Shown piece by piece: positions 28,002-37,037 of a DNA stretch of 64,000 nt (within the stretch, counting starts at the first letter, position 1; the number at the start of each line of letters is the position of its first letter). Both the position numbers and the translations under genes were made by a program. The stretch spans positions 1 through 64,000 of the forward strand of contig CAIYCW010000154.1 in the NCBI GenBank assembly GCA_903924855.1, in the 5' to 3' direction. Below the pieces are notes generated by a model. That model was given only the letters and a program-made list of their open reading frames with translations. It ran no database searches and was not told the origin of the DNA. Source of the DNA: an uncultured Rhodospirillales bacterium (GTDB lineage: Bacteria; Pseudomonadota; Alphaproteobacteria; Acetobacterales; Acetobacteraceae).

Positions 28002-28017
28002 TGTGATCCAGGTCACA
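28002..28017. promoter_or_regulatory. CRP-type palindrome in the Nramp/regulator divergent intergenic region
   Basis: TGTGATCCAGGTCACA (TGTGA-N6-TCACA, perfect); overlaps a second inverted repeat ATCACA-N5-TGTGAT. Confidence 0.55.
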
Positions 28018-28102
28018 GAGCGCCGTTAACGAACCGGTCATTGTGCAACCGCTGATTCATTGACGCCCGGCACTTATGGCCGGGGCATTTAGGGGATTTA
28101 TC

Positions 28103-28882
28103 ATGCCACGCGATGTGGTGCATCGGCAGCGCAGGATTCTGTTCGTGGGGTCGACCGCCCCGTTCGGGGCTGATTTCCTCCCGGGGTTGATGGATCATGG
28201 TCTGCTGGATTTCGCGCTGGTGGACACCGGGGTTGCCGCAATTGCGATGATCGGGCAGCGCACCTCGATGTTCGATGCGATCCTGATCTCCACCCAGTTG
28301 GCCGATTCGGATGGGGCTTCGCTGTGCATGCGGTTGCGCAGGCGGGATGTGCATATCCCGATCCTGCTGCTGGGGCTTGATGACAACGAGTTCGATGTGA
28401 TCCGCGGCCTGGATGCCGGCGCCAATGACTATCTGGTGGCGCCGTTCCGCCTGGGTGAGGTGCGCGCCCGGCTGCGCGCGCAGATCCGCGCCTATGAGAC
28501 GAGCGAGGAGGCGGTGCTGCCGATCGGCCCGTTCGAGTTCCGCCCCGGCGGACGCAGCCTGTTGCACCGCACCAGCGGGGAGCGGATCCGGCTCACCGAC
28601 AAGGAGGCGGCGGTGCTGAAATTCCTCTACCGGGCGGATGCCCCGGTGTCGCGCACCACGCTGCTGCATGAGGTGTGGGGCTACAATGCGCGCGCCACCA
28701 CCCATACAGTCGAGACCCATATCTATCGGCTGCGCCGCAAGATCGAGCCGGAGGAAGGCAGCATCACGCTGCTGATCAACGAGGATGGCGGCTATTGGCT
28801 GATGCGGGATTATCACCGGTCGAGCCCAGCCCTGGCGGCCTCGCGCGCCGGCGTGATGCTGGCCCATAGCGGGGCACATTAG
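28103..28882 (+). CDS. OmpR-family transcriptional regulator with degenerate receiver domain
   Basis: Receiver-like N-terminus (ILFVGSTAPFG...ILISTQLADSDG...GANDYLVAPFRLGEVRARL) and winged helix (LTDKEAAVLKFLYRADAPVSRTTLLHEVWGYNARATTHTVETHIYRLRRKIE). Confidence 0.87.
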   Translation: MPRDVVHRQRRILFVGSTAPFGADFLPGLMDHGLLDFALVDTGVAAIAMIGQRTSMFDAILISTQLADSDGASLCMRLRRRDVHIPILLLGLDDNEFDVIRGLDAGANDYLVAPFRLGEVRARLRAQIRAYETSEEAVLPIGPFEFRPGGRSLLHRTSGERIRLTDKEAAVLKFLYRADAPVSRTTLLHEVWGYNARATTHTVETHIYRLRRKIEPEEGSITLLINEDGGYWLMRDYHRSSPALAASRAGVMLAHSGAH

Positions 28883-28900
28883 GCGGCGGTTGCGGCCGGA

Positions 28901-29662
28901 TCAGACTCTGCCGATCAGCCCCGAAGCAAGAAACCCAAGCAGATCCGGCAACAACCGCCGGCGCGCAATGCGGCGCAGATCGCCGCGTGCGAGGACGGTG
29001 GGCAGGGCGGCTGGCATCGCTGCACGCGACAGCCAGCCGCCATGGGCCGCGATCAGCGACAGTGCCTGACCGGCCAGAACGGCCACCACCGGCGCGGCCC
29101 GGGCAGGATCGGCGATCACATCCTCCGGCAGCAAGCCGTGCTGGGCCAACAGATCGGCCGGCAGCAGGCAGCGCCCGGCGGCGGCAAGGGCTGGCAGATT
29201 GCCGATCTGGGCCGCGATGCCATAGGCGGTGCCGAGCGCGCGCAGGCGTGGCAGGCAGGGTTCGGGAGCGTCGCACAGCCGTCCCGCCGCTTCGGCGAAC
29301 AGGCCCGCGGTGCCGGCGGTGAGGCTGCGAAACGTCTCGCTGTCCGCCACCTCGTCATCGGCTTCGATCTCACGGGCTGCGATCATGCCAAGCAGGGTTT
29401 CGCGGTGCAGCGTCCCTTGATCGAGCGCGTCCGCCAGCGGCTCCGCGATCTCGTGGCGGCGGCGTGTGCCCTCCACCACCTCGCGCCACCAATGCAGCCG
29501 GATCATCGCCAGCATCGGCTGGCTGGCCACGGCGCGGGCGCGGGCGAGCTCGTTGTTGAAGGCGCAGAGCAGGAAATAGGTGTCACGTTTGGGCTGCGGC
29601 ACGAAGGCGGCTGCCAGATAACGGTCGAAATCCTGGGCGCGGATGGTTTCGGCAAAATTCAT
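28901..29662 (-). CDS. Squalene/phytoene synthase-family protein (NDUFAF6-like)
   Basis: DRYLAAAFVPQPKRDTYFLLCAFNNELARARAVASQPMLAMIRLHWWREVVEG. Confidence 0.75.
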   Translation of the reverse strand: MNFAETIRAQDFDRYLAAAFVPQPKRDTYFLLCAFNNELARARAVASQPMLAMIRLHWWREVVEGTRRRHEIAEPLADALDQGTLHRETLLGMIAAREIEADDEVADSETFRSLTAGTAGLFAEAAGRLCDAPEPCLPRLRALGTAYGIAAQIGNLPALAAAGRCLLPADLLAQHGLLPEDVIADPARAAPVVAVLAGQALSLIAAHGGWLSRAAMPAALPTVLARGDLRRIARRRLLPDLLGFLASGLIGRV

Positions 29663-29769
29663 GTGCGCGAGGTTGCATGCAGAACGCGCTCTGGCAAGCT
29701 TGACCCGCAGGCACCACCTCCATAGGTGAGAGACGCGAACCCTCGCCCCACGTGCGGAGAAACCAAGCC

Positions 29770-30372
29770 ATGGCCTTTGAACTTCCCACCCTTCCCTACA
29801 GCACCAGCGCCCTTGCCGAAGCCGGCATGTGCCAGGAGACGCTGGAGCTGCATCACGGCAAGCACCACCAGGCTTACGTCACCGCGCTGAACGGCTTTGT
29901 TGCCGCCAACGCCGATCTGGCCGGCAAGTCGCTCGAAGAGATCGTGCTGTTCACCAACGGTAAGGCCGACATGGCCCCGGTGTTCAACAATGCCGGCCAG
30001 CATTGGAACCACATCCTGTTCTGGGACAACATGTCGCCCAATGGCGGCAAGATCCCGGGCAAGCTGGAAGCCAAGATCGTGGCCGATTTCGGCTCGGTTG
30101 CCGCCTTCAAGGACGCCTTCAAGACCGCCGCCACCACGCAGTTCGGCTCCGGCTGGGCCTGGCTGGTGCTGGGCAGCGACGGCAAGCTGGCCGCGGTGAA
30201 GACGCCCAACGGCTCCAACCCGCTGGCCACCGGCCAGGGCAAGCCGCTGCTGGGCTGCGATGTGTGGGAGCATTCCTACTATCTGGATTTCCGCAACCGC
30301 CGTCCGGATTACGTCACCAACTGGCTGGATAAGCTGGCCAACTACGAATACGCCGAAGCGCTGCTGGGCTGA
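29770..30372 (+). CDS. sodB: Fe/Mn superoxide dismutase
   Basis: HHGKHHQAYVTALN, GQHWNHILFWDNM, GSGWAWLVL, DVWEHSYYLDFRNRRPDYV. Confidence 0.95.
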   Translation: MAFELPTLPYSTSALAEAGMCQETLELHHGKHHQAYVTALNGFVAANADLAGKSLEEIVLFTNGKADMAPVFNNAGQHWNHILFWDNMSPNGGKIPGKLEAKIVADFGSVAAFKDAFKTAATTQFGSGWAWLVLGSDGKLAAVKTPNGSNPLATGQGKPLLGCDVWEHSYYLDFRNRRPDYVTNWLDKLANYEYAEALLG

Positions 30373-30377
30373 TTCTG

Positions 30378-30410
30378 TGTGGCGGAGATGCTTCGCATTT
30401 CCGCCCTACG
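30378..30410. repeat. Dispersed intergenic palindrome family B (GGCGGA..TTCCGCCCTACG)
   Basis: TGTGGCGGAGATGCTTCGCATTTCCGCCCTACG. Confidence 0.75.
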
Positions 30411-30418
30411 ACGAGAGA

Positions 30419-30442
30419 GGGGCCCGGTTGGGCCCCTTTTTT
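30419..30442 (+). terminator. Rho-independent terminator of sodB
   Basis: GGGGCCC-GGTT-GGGCCCC followed by TTTTTT. Confidence 0.9.
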
Positions 30443-30445
30443 ATG

Positions 30446-30784
30446 TCACTTCGCCTTGGTGTCGTTGGCGGCCTTGGGCTGCACCACGCTTGCGATGGTC
30501 TCGCGCAGCACGGTGATCTTCACGCCCGGGGCGATCTCGACCTCGATCTCGCGGGTCTCGGCGGCGGGGGGCTTGCTGACCACGCCGAGAATGCCGCCGC
30601 CGGTGATGACCTGATCGCCGCGCTTCAGCGCCGCCAGCATCGCCTTCATTTCCTTCTGCTTCTGTTGCTGCGGGCGGATCAGCAGGAAGTAGAACACGCC
30701 GAAGATCATCAGCAGCGGGGCGAACTGGGTGACGCTGCCCATGACGCCGTCAAGGCCCTGGGCGTAGGCGGGGGTGATGAACAT
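30446..30784 (-). CDS. yajC: Preprotein translocase subunit YajC
   Basis: MFITPAYAQ...FYFLLIRPQQQKQKEMKAMLAALKRGDQVITGGGILGVV. Confidence 0.93.
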   Translation of the reverse strand: MFITPAYAQGLDGVMGSVTQFAPLLMIFGVFYFLLIRPQQQKQKEMKAMLAALKRGDQVITGGGILGVVSKPPAAETREIEVEIAPGVKITVLRETIASVVQPKAANDTKAK

Positions 30785-30879
30785 GAGGAATTCCGATGTG
30801 AGGGAGAGGGGTTGGGATTGTGAAGTCTGGCTGCGGACCATAGTTTCCGCCCCTCAGAGGTCAAGCGAGCAAACCGGAT

Positions 30880-31734
30880 ATGACAGCCCCAATCGACATC
30901 GCCCTGCTGGAACGCATCGCCGCGGCCCTGGAGCGGCTGGCGCCGCCCGCCGCCATTCCGGTGGATATGAATGCGGCGGATGCGTTTGTCTGGCATCCCT
31001 CGCCGGCCCAGCTGGCGCCGGTGGCGCGGGTGAGCCACGTCGATATCAGCCTGCTGGTGGGGGTGGAGCGGCAGAAGCGGCTGGTGCTGGACAACACGCT
31101 GCAATTCGCCCGCGGCCTGCCGGCCAACAACGCCATGTTGTGGGGCGCGCGCGGCATGGGCAAATCCTCTCTCGTCAAGGCCGCCCATGCGCAGGCCAAT
31201 GCGGAGCGACCGGGCAGCCTGGCGCTGATCGAGATCGCGCGCGAGGACATTGCAAGCCTGCCGGAGCTGATGCGCATCCTGCGGCCGCAATCGCGGCGCT
31301 GCGTGATCTTCTGCGATGATCTGTCCTTCGAGCGGGAGGATGCGGATTACAAGGCGCTGAAATCGGTGCTCGATGGCGGCATCGAGGGGCGGCCGGAGAA
31401 CGTGCTGTTCTATGCCACCTCCAACCGCCGGCATCTGATGCCGCGCGACATGATCGAGAACGAGACATCCTCCGCCATCAATCCGGGCGAGGCGGTGGAG
31501 GAGAAGGTGTCGCTGTCCGACCGGTTCGGGCTATGGGTTGGGTTCCACAATGCCGATCAGGAGGCGTATTTCGCGATGGTGGAGGGGTATGCGGCGCAGC
31601 TGGGGCTTGCCATCGCGCCGGAGGCCCTGCGCGCGAAGGCCGCCACCTGGTCGACGGTGCGCGGCGGGCGCTCCGGGCGGGTGGCGTGGCAGTTCATTCA
31701 GGACCTGGCGGGGAAGCTGGCGCAGGGCGCGTAG
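30880..31734 (+). CDS. DUF815-family AAA ATPase
   Basis: NNAMLWGARGMGKSSLVKAAHAQ; VIFCDDLSFEREDADYKALKSVLDGGIEGRPENVLFYATSNRRHLMPRDM. Confidence 0.88.
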   Translation: MTAPIDIALLERIAAALERLAPPAAIPVDMNAADAFVWHPSPAQLAPVARVSHVDISLLVGVERQKRLVLDNTLQFARGLPANNAMLWGARGMGKSSLVKAAHAQANAERPGSLALIEIAREDIASLPELMRILRPQSRRCVIFCDDLSFEREDADYKALKSVLDGGIEGRPENVLFYATSNRRHLMPRDMIENETSSAINPGEAVEEKVSLSDRFGLWVGFHNADQEAYFAMVEGYAAQLGLAIAPEALRAKAATWSTVRGGRSGRVAWQFIQDLAGKLAQGA

Positions 31735-31770
31735 GGCACGCGCCTTTGCCGTTGCTGTGATTATGAAGAA

Positions 31771-31800
31771 ACGGCGGAGGCCTTCGGCTTTCGCCCTGCG
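31771..31800. repeat. Dispersed intergenic palindrome family B
   Basis: ACGGCGGAGGCCTTCGGCTTTCGCCCTGCG. Confidence 0.65.
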
Positions 31801-31839
31801 GTTGGGGGTTTGTTAAGGACTTTCCGCGATGATGGCGCC

Positions 31840-33192
31840 ATGCAGGCAGATGCGGTGGCGACTGGGGAAGACGTGCTGGCGGATGGGGTGCTGGCGGATC
31901 GGCTGTCCGATAGGGCGGCGGGGCTGAACGCGGCGGGATTGCACAAGGAGGCCGAGACTGCGTGTCGCGAGGCCTTGGCGCTGGTGCCGGGGCATTGGGT
32001 GGCCTGGGCCAATCTGGGGGTGGCGCTGCATCGGCAGGGCCGGCATGGGGCGGCGGTGCCGGTCTATCTGGATGCGATACGCGCCTGGCCCGCCAATGCG
32101 GATGCGTGCAGCAATCTGGGTGTGGCGTTGAACGAGCTCTGGGCGATGGCGCCTTCGCTGCAGGCGCATGACGCGGCGGTGTCGCTGGCGCCGCAGGATG
32201 CGCAGATGCGCGCCAACCGTGCCATGGCGCTGCTGATGGCGGGACGGCTGGAGGAAGGGTTTGCCGCCTTCGAGGCACGCTGGGAGCTGCCGCAACCCGG
32301 CATTCCGGATGGTTTGAGCGCTGTGCGCTGGCAGGGTGAGGCGCTGGGCGGCAGGCTGTTGTTCGTGTGGGATGAAGGCGGGTTTGGCGACACGCTGCAG
32401 TTCATCCGCTATGTGCGGCTTTTGCTGGCGCAGGGCGCGCGTGTGGCGCTGCGGGTGCAGGCACCGTTGCTGCGGCTGGTGGCGCAGAGCCTGCCGGGGC
32501 TCGAAGCCCTGGTGAGCCATGCCAACCCGACGCCCGCGCATGATCTGCACTGCCCGATGATCAGCCTGGCGCAGGCCTTCGCCACCTCGCTCGCAACAGT
32601 GCCGGGGGAGACGCCCTATCTCGCGGTGGATCGGCTGCAAGCGCTGCACTGGCGTCGGGTGCTGGCGCCGCTGCCGGGTCCGCGCGTGGGGATTGTCTGG
32701 CGCGGGGCGGCGCGGCCGGGGATGGTGGAGGCGCAGGCGATGGATGCGCGCCGATCGCTGCCGCTTGTGCAGCTGGCGCCCATTCTGGCGGTGCCGGGGA
32801 TCGATTTCATCTCGCTGCAGCTGGGCGGTGAGGCCGAGATTGCCGCCTGTGGCGAAACCCGGCTGCTGAACCCGATGCGCGGCATGCGCGATTTTGCCGA
32901 TACGGCGAGCCTGGTGGCCGGGCTGGATCTGGTGATCTCGGTGGACAGTGCGGTGGCGCATCTGGCGGGTGGCCTGGGCCGGCCGGTCTGGGTGATCTCA
33001 CGCTTTGATGCGTGCTGGCGCTGGCTGGCCGGGCGGGCGGACACGCCGTGGTATCCTGGGATGCGGGTCTATCGGCCGGATGCGCCCATGGCATGGGACA
33101 AGCTGGTGGAGCGGATCGCCGAGGATCTCGCAGGGTGGCGCAGGGCTTGGGGCGGCTCCACGACCCGCTTTGGTGCCATACGCATGACCTGA
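31840..33192 (+). CDS. TPR protein with glycosyltransferase-9-like C-terminal domain
   Basis: TPR-like repeats (AGLHKEAETACREALALVPGHWVAWANLGVALHRQGRHGAAVPVYLDAIRAWPANADACSNLGVALNEL) and SVDSAVAHLAGGLGRPVWVISRFDACWRWL. Confidence 0.8.
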   Translation: MQADAVATGEDVLADGVLADRLSDRAAGLNAAGLHKEAETACREALALVPGHWVAWANLGVALHRQGRHGAAVPVYLDAIRAWPANADACSNLGVALNELWAMAPSLQAHDAAVSLAPQDAQMRANRAMALLMAGRLEEGFAAFEARWELPQPGIPDGLSAVRWQGEALGGRLLFVWDEGGFGDTLQFIRYVRLLLAQGARVALRVQAPLLRLVAQSLPGLEALVSHANPTPAHDLHCPMISLAQAFATSLATVPGETPYLAVDRLQALHWRRVLAPLPGPRVGIVWRGAARPGMVEAQAMDARRSLPLVQLAPILAVPGIDFISLQLGGEAEIAACGETRLLNPMRGMRDFADTASLVAGLDLVISVDSAVAHLAGGLGRPVWVISRFDACWRWLAGRADTPWYPGMRVYRPDAPMAWDKLVERIAEDLAGWRRAWGGSTTRFGAIRMT

Positions 33193-33303
33193 TGGAGCAA
33201 GTCGGCGGGAAGATGGCGGAGGCCTTCGGCTTCCGCCCTACGGCATGACCTGATGGAGCAAGCCGGCGGGAAGATGGCGGAGGCCTTCGGCTTCCGGCCT
33301 ACG
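33182..33303. repeat. Tandem duplication, 2 x 61 bp, each carrying a family B palindrome
   Basis: GCATGACCTGATGGAGCAAG(T/C)CGGCGGGAAGATGGCGGAGGCCTTCGGCTTCCG(C/G)CCTACG repeated with period 61; two mismatches. Confidence 0.92.
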
Positions 33304-33619
33304 GTTTGACGGTGGGCAGGCCGGCTGCCTTCCAGGCGTCGATGCCGCCGGCGAGGTGGCTGTCGATCGGGAGGCCCTGCTGGGCGCAATACATCACGGC
33401 ACGGGCGGAGCGGCCGCCGAGATGGCACTGGAAGACCACAGGCCGGTCCGGATCGTTCGGCAGGGCGGCCAGGTCGAAGCGGGACAGCGGCAGATGCACG
33501 GCGCCCGCGATATGCTCGGCGGCGTATTCATGGTCTTCGCGCACATCCACCAGGGTGATCGTGCCGGCCTCCAGAGCTGCGGCCACGTCATCAGGCGTCA
33601 TATCGATCACACGGGTCAT
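33299..33619 (-). CDS. Rhodanese-like domain protein
   Basis: DMTPDDVAAALEAGTITLVDVREDHEYAAEHIAGAVHLPLSRF...VVFQCHLGGRSARA. Active-site Cys in VFQCHLGGRS. Confidence 0.9.
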   Translation of the reverse strand: MTRVIDMTPDDVAAALEAGTITLVDVREDHEYAAEHIAGAVHLPLSRFDLAALPNDPDRPVVFQCHLGGRSARAVMYCAQQGLPIDSHLAGGIDAWKAAGLPTVKP

Positions 33620-34251
33620 GCAAGGGGTACCATCTGTCCGGTGGTTTCATCCAAGGTGGCGATGCTGCCAGAACCGATGCCGTAGACCCAGCCATGCAGG
33701 CGCAGCGTGCCCTGCGCCTGGCGGGCGGCAACCGAGGGGTGGGTGCGCAGATGGCCGAGCTGGGTGCGCACATTCTGCTCCACCAGCGCCTGCACCAGCG
33801 CCTCGCCCTGCAGGTCCGGCTGTGTCACCTCCACCACAGAGCGTGCCGCATCCACGTTGCGCAGCCAGGAGCGCACGGTGGGCATGCGCTTCATGTCCGC
33901 GCCGTCAGACGTCAGCATGGCCTTGATCGCCCCGCAATCAGAATGGCCGCACACCACGATGTCCGATACATTCAGCGCCACACAGGCGAACTCCACCACG
34001 GCGGACACGCCGCCCAGCATCTCGCCATAGGCCGGCACCACATTGCCGATGTTGCGGCAGACGAAAAGCTCGCCCGGCTGGGTCTGGGTGATCAGCTCGG
34101 GCACGATGCGGCTGTCCGCACAGGCGATGAACAGCGTGTGCGGGTCCTGGCCGGTGGCGAGCTCCTGGAACAGCTCGCTGTGCTCGGGGAAGGCCTGGCT
34201 GCGGAAGCGGCGCACCCCATCGAGCAGGCGGTTGATCGGCTTTTCGGTCAT
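33616..34251 (-). CDS. Beta-carbonic anhydrase
   Basis: [34 protein letters not shown]. Confidence 0.93.
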   Translation of the reverse strand: MTEKPINRLLDGVRRFRSQAFPEHSELFQELATGQDPHTLFIACADSRIVPELITQTQPGELFVCRNIGNVVPAYGEMLGGVSAVVEFACVALNVSDIVVCGHSDCGAIKAMLTSDGADMKRMPTVRSWLRNVDAARSVVEVTQPDLQGEALVQALVEQNVRTQLGHLRTHPSVAARQAQGTLRLHGWVYGIGSGSIATLDETTGQMVPLA

Positions 34252-35525
34252 GCCGAGAGGGCGATCATATCGGCGCCACCCAGATAGGGGCGCAGAGGGG
34301 CCGGGATGGCGATGTTGCCGTCCGCGGTCTGGTGGTTTTCCATCAGTGCGATCAGCGCGCGGCCGACCGCCACACCCGAGCCGTTCAGCGTGTGGACATT
34401 GCCGGCCGGCTTGCCGTCCGCCCCACGATACCGTGCGTTCATCCGGCGGGCCTGGAAGTCGCGCATGTTGGAACACGAGCTGATCTCCCGCCATGCCTGC
34501 TGGCCGGGCAGCCAGACTTCCAGATCGTGCGTGCGCGAAGAGCCGAAGCCGGTGTCGCCTGAGCAGAGCAGCAGGCGGCGATAGGGCAGTTCCAGCAGTT
34601 CGAGCACGCGCTCGGCGCAGTGCGTCATGCGCTCATGCTCCGCCTCGGACTGGTCGGGGGCGGTGATGCTGACGAGTTCGACCTTGTAGAACTGGTGCTG
34701 GCGCAGCATGCCGCGCGTGTCGCGCCCGGCGGAGCCGGCTTCGGAGCGAAAGCACGGGCTGAGGGCGGCGGAGCGGATCGGCAGCTGGGCGCCGGCCACG
34801 ATCTCGTCGCGCACATAGTTGGTCAGCGGCACCTCGGCGGTCGGGATCAGGTAGCGGCCATCGGTGGTCTTGAACAGATCCTCCTCGAATTTCGGCAGCT
34901 GGCCGGTGCCATAGGCGGTGGCGGCGTTGACCAGCAGCGGCACCTCCACCTCCTGGTAGCCGTGCTGCTCGGTGTGCAGGTCGAGCATGAACTGGCCAAG
35001 CGCGCGGGCGAGGCGGGCGAGCGGGCCGCGCAGGATGGTAAAGCGGGCCCCTGCCAGCTTGGCGGCGCGTTCGAACTCCATCAGGCCGGAGGCTTCGCCC
35101 AGCTCGAAATGCTGTTTGGCCGGAAAGTTGAGCAGAGTGGGCTCGCCCACCTGTTTGAGGGTGACATTGCCTGTCTCGTCGGCGCCATCGGGCACTGCGG
35201 CGTCGAGGATGTTGGGGAGGGCTTCGAGGATGCCCAGGATTTCGGCGTCCAGCGCGGTTGCCTTGGCGTCCGCGGTGGTGATGGCGCCGGTCAGCGCCTC
35301 GATCTGGGCGGTGAGCGGGGCCGTGTCCTCGCCGGTGCGCCGGGCGCGGCCGAAAGCCTCCGAGAGCTTCTTCTTTTCTGCCAGCATGGTCTGCTGCGAG
35401 GTCATCTCGGCGCGGCGTTCGGTGTCCAGCGCCAGGATGCGCGCCGATTGGGGCGCGAAGCCGCGCCGTGCCATGGCGCCGTCGAAGGCTTCGGGTTCGG
35501 CGCGGATCAGTTTGATATCATGCAT
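34248..35525 (-). CDS. serS: Seryl-tRNA synthetase
   Basis: [22 protein letters not shown]...[17 protein letters not shown]...[29 protein letters not shown]. Confidence 0.96.
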   Translation of the reverse strand: MHDIKLIRAEPEAFDGAMARRGFAPQSARILALDTERRAEMTSQQTMLAEKKKLSEAFGRARRTGEDTAPLTAQIEALTGAITTADAKATALDAEILGILEALPNILDAAVPDGADETGNVTLKQVGEPTLLNFPAKQHFELGEASGLMEFERAAKLAGARFTILRGPLARLARALGQFMLDLHTEQHGYQEVEVPLLVNAATAYGTGQLPKFEEDLFKTTDGRYLIPTAEVPLTNYVRDEIVAGAQLPIRSAALSPCFRSEAGSAGRDTRGMLRQHQFYKVELVSITAPDQSEAEHERMTHCAERVLELLELPYRRLLLCSGDTGFGSSRTHDLEVWLPGQQAWREISSCSNMRDFQARRMNARYRGADGKPAGNVHTLNGSGVAVGRALIALMENHQTADGNIAIPAPLRPYLGGADMIALSA

Positions 35526-35547
35526 GGTGACAGGCTCACTTCATCAA

Positions 35548-35635
35548 CGTAGGGCGGAAGAGCGCAGCGTCATCCGCCTGCGATCTCGCCGAGAAGGCCC
35601 ATGGCGGATGACGGCTTCGCCTCTTCCGCCCTACG
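35548..35635. repeat. Large inverted repeat formed by two facing family B palindromes
   Basis: CGTAGGGCGGAAGAGCGCAGCGTCATCCGCC (35548-35578) faces GGCGGATGACGGCTTCGCCTCTTCCGCCCTACG (35603-35635); about 31-33 bp arms, 24-nt spacer. Confidence 0.9.
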
Positions 35636-35642
35636 GGGCCGG

Positions 35643-36428
35643 TTACTCCTCGGCCGGCTGTTTCGGCTCGACGATGCGGGCTGCGATGATCGAGACCTCG
35701 TAGAGCAGCATCAGCGGCACGGCGAGGCCGATCTGGGTGATGACGTCGGGCGGGGCCAGGATGGCGGCGACGACGAAGTTGCCGACCACCGCGTAGCGCC
35801 GGTATTTGGCGAGGCCCTTGGAGTTGACGATGCCCACCTTGGCCAGCAGCGACAGCGCCACCGGCAGCTGGAACGCCACCCCGAAGGCGAAGATCAGCTT
35901 CATCACCAGGTCGAGATACTCGCCCACCTTCGGCTCCAGCTCGATCGGCAGGCCACCGGCGCCGCCCGCGTTCTGGAAGGAGGCGAAGAATTTCCAGGCC
36001 ACCGGGAAGATGAAGTAATAGGCAAGGGCCGCGCCCATCACGAACAGGATCGGCGTTGCCAGCAGGAACGGCGCGAAGGCGCGTTTTTCGCTGCGATACA
36101 GGCCAGGGGCCACGAACATCCAGACCTGCCCCGCCACGATCGGGAAGGACAGGCAGGCCGCCCCGAAGAAGGCCACCTTGATATAGGTGAAGAACGCCTC
36201 GGTCAGATGTGTGTAGATCAGCCGCCTGCCGCCGCCTTGCGCCTCCAGCACGGCGGCCAGCGGTTCGGCGAGGAAGGAGAAGATGACGTCCGAGAAATGG
36301 TAGCAGACGAAGAAGGTGAGCAGCAGCGCCACCATCGACCACAGCAGCCGGCGGCGCAGCTCGATCAGGTGATCGAGCAGCGGCATCGGCGTGTCATTGA
36401 TCGGGTCGTGGGCGTCTGTTCTGGACAC
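35643..36428 (-). CDS. tatC: Twin-arginine translocase subunit TatC
   Basis: MPLLDHLIELRRRLLWSMVALLLTFFVCYHFSD...KRAFAPFLLATPILFVMGAALAYYFIFPVAWKFF. Confidence 0.95.
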   Translation of the reverse strand: MSRTDAHDPINDTPMPLLDHLIELRRRLLWSMVALLLTFFVCYHFSDVIFSFLAEPLAAVLEAQGGGRRLIYTHLTEAFFTYIKVAFFGAACLSFPIVAGQVWMFVAPGLYRSEKRAFAPFLLATPILFVMGAALAYYFIFPVAWKFFASFQNAGGAGGLPIELEPKVGEYLDLVMKLIFAFGVAFQLPVALSLLAKVGIVNSKGLAKYRRYAVVGNFVVAAILAPPDVITQIGLAVPLMLLYEVSIIAARIVEPKQPAEE

Positions 36429-36446
36429 GGTCTACCTGTCGGTTCG

Positions 36447-36959
36447 TCAGAGATAATAGGGCCGCGGGGTCTCAGGCGGAATGAAGGCGGGCGGCTTTGG
36501 CTTCTCGGGGATGAAGTCGATCTCGGGCGGAATGAATTCGGGCTTCACCACGCCGCTTTTGTCGAGCGCCCTGCCCTGTTCGTCGAACAAGGGCGGCACG
36601 ACCGGGGCGGGGATTTCGGTTGTGGTGCCGATCTCGGTGGTGACATTGGCATAGTCATAGGGTGATGCCAGCGGGTTGTCGTTCAAGGTGGCGCGCAGCG
36701 AGCCATCCGAATCGACGGCCTTCTCGATCTCGCCCTTGATGTCGAAATTGCGCAGCTGGGTGAGCTGGTCGCGCACCTCGGAGAGATTGGCCTCGCGCAC
36801 CATCTCGTCCACATGGCCCTGGAACTCGCCGGCCATCTTGCGCGCCTTCTTGACGAAGCCGGCGACGGTCTTGATGGCCGCCGGCAGGTCCTTCGGACCG
36901 ATGGCGATCAGCGCAACCACGCCGACAAGGGCGATCTCGGTCCAGGCGAAGTCGAACAT
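36447..36959 (-). CDS. tatB: Twin-arginine translocase subunit TatB
   Basis: MFDFAWTEIALVGVVALIAIGPKDLPAAIKTVAGFVKKARKMAGEFQGHVDEMVREANLSEVRDQL. Confidence 0.9.
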   Translation of the reverse strand: MFDFAWTEIALVGVVALIAIGPKDLPAAIKTVAGFVKKARKMAGEFQGHVDEMVREANLSEVRDQLTQLRNFDIKGEIEKAVDSDGSLRATLNDNPLASPYDYANVTTEIGTTTEIPAPVVPPLFDEQGRALDKSGVVKPEFIPPEIDFIPEKPKPPAFIPPETPRPYYL

Positions 36960-37037
36960 GTGGGGCTTTTTTCTCCTGGGCGGCTTGCTAGCAGGAAAGC
37001 CTGGGGTTGGGAAATACGCAGCGGGTGGTGGGGCGGC

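Noticed and set aside
28901-29662. Carotenoid/hopanoid biosynthesis gene
   Set aside because: No clear DxxxD prenyl-synthase motifs and no neighbouring crt/hpn genes; NDUFAF6-like is more likely.
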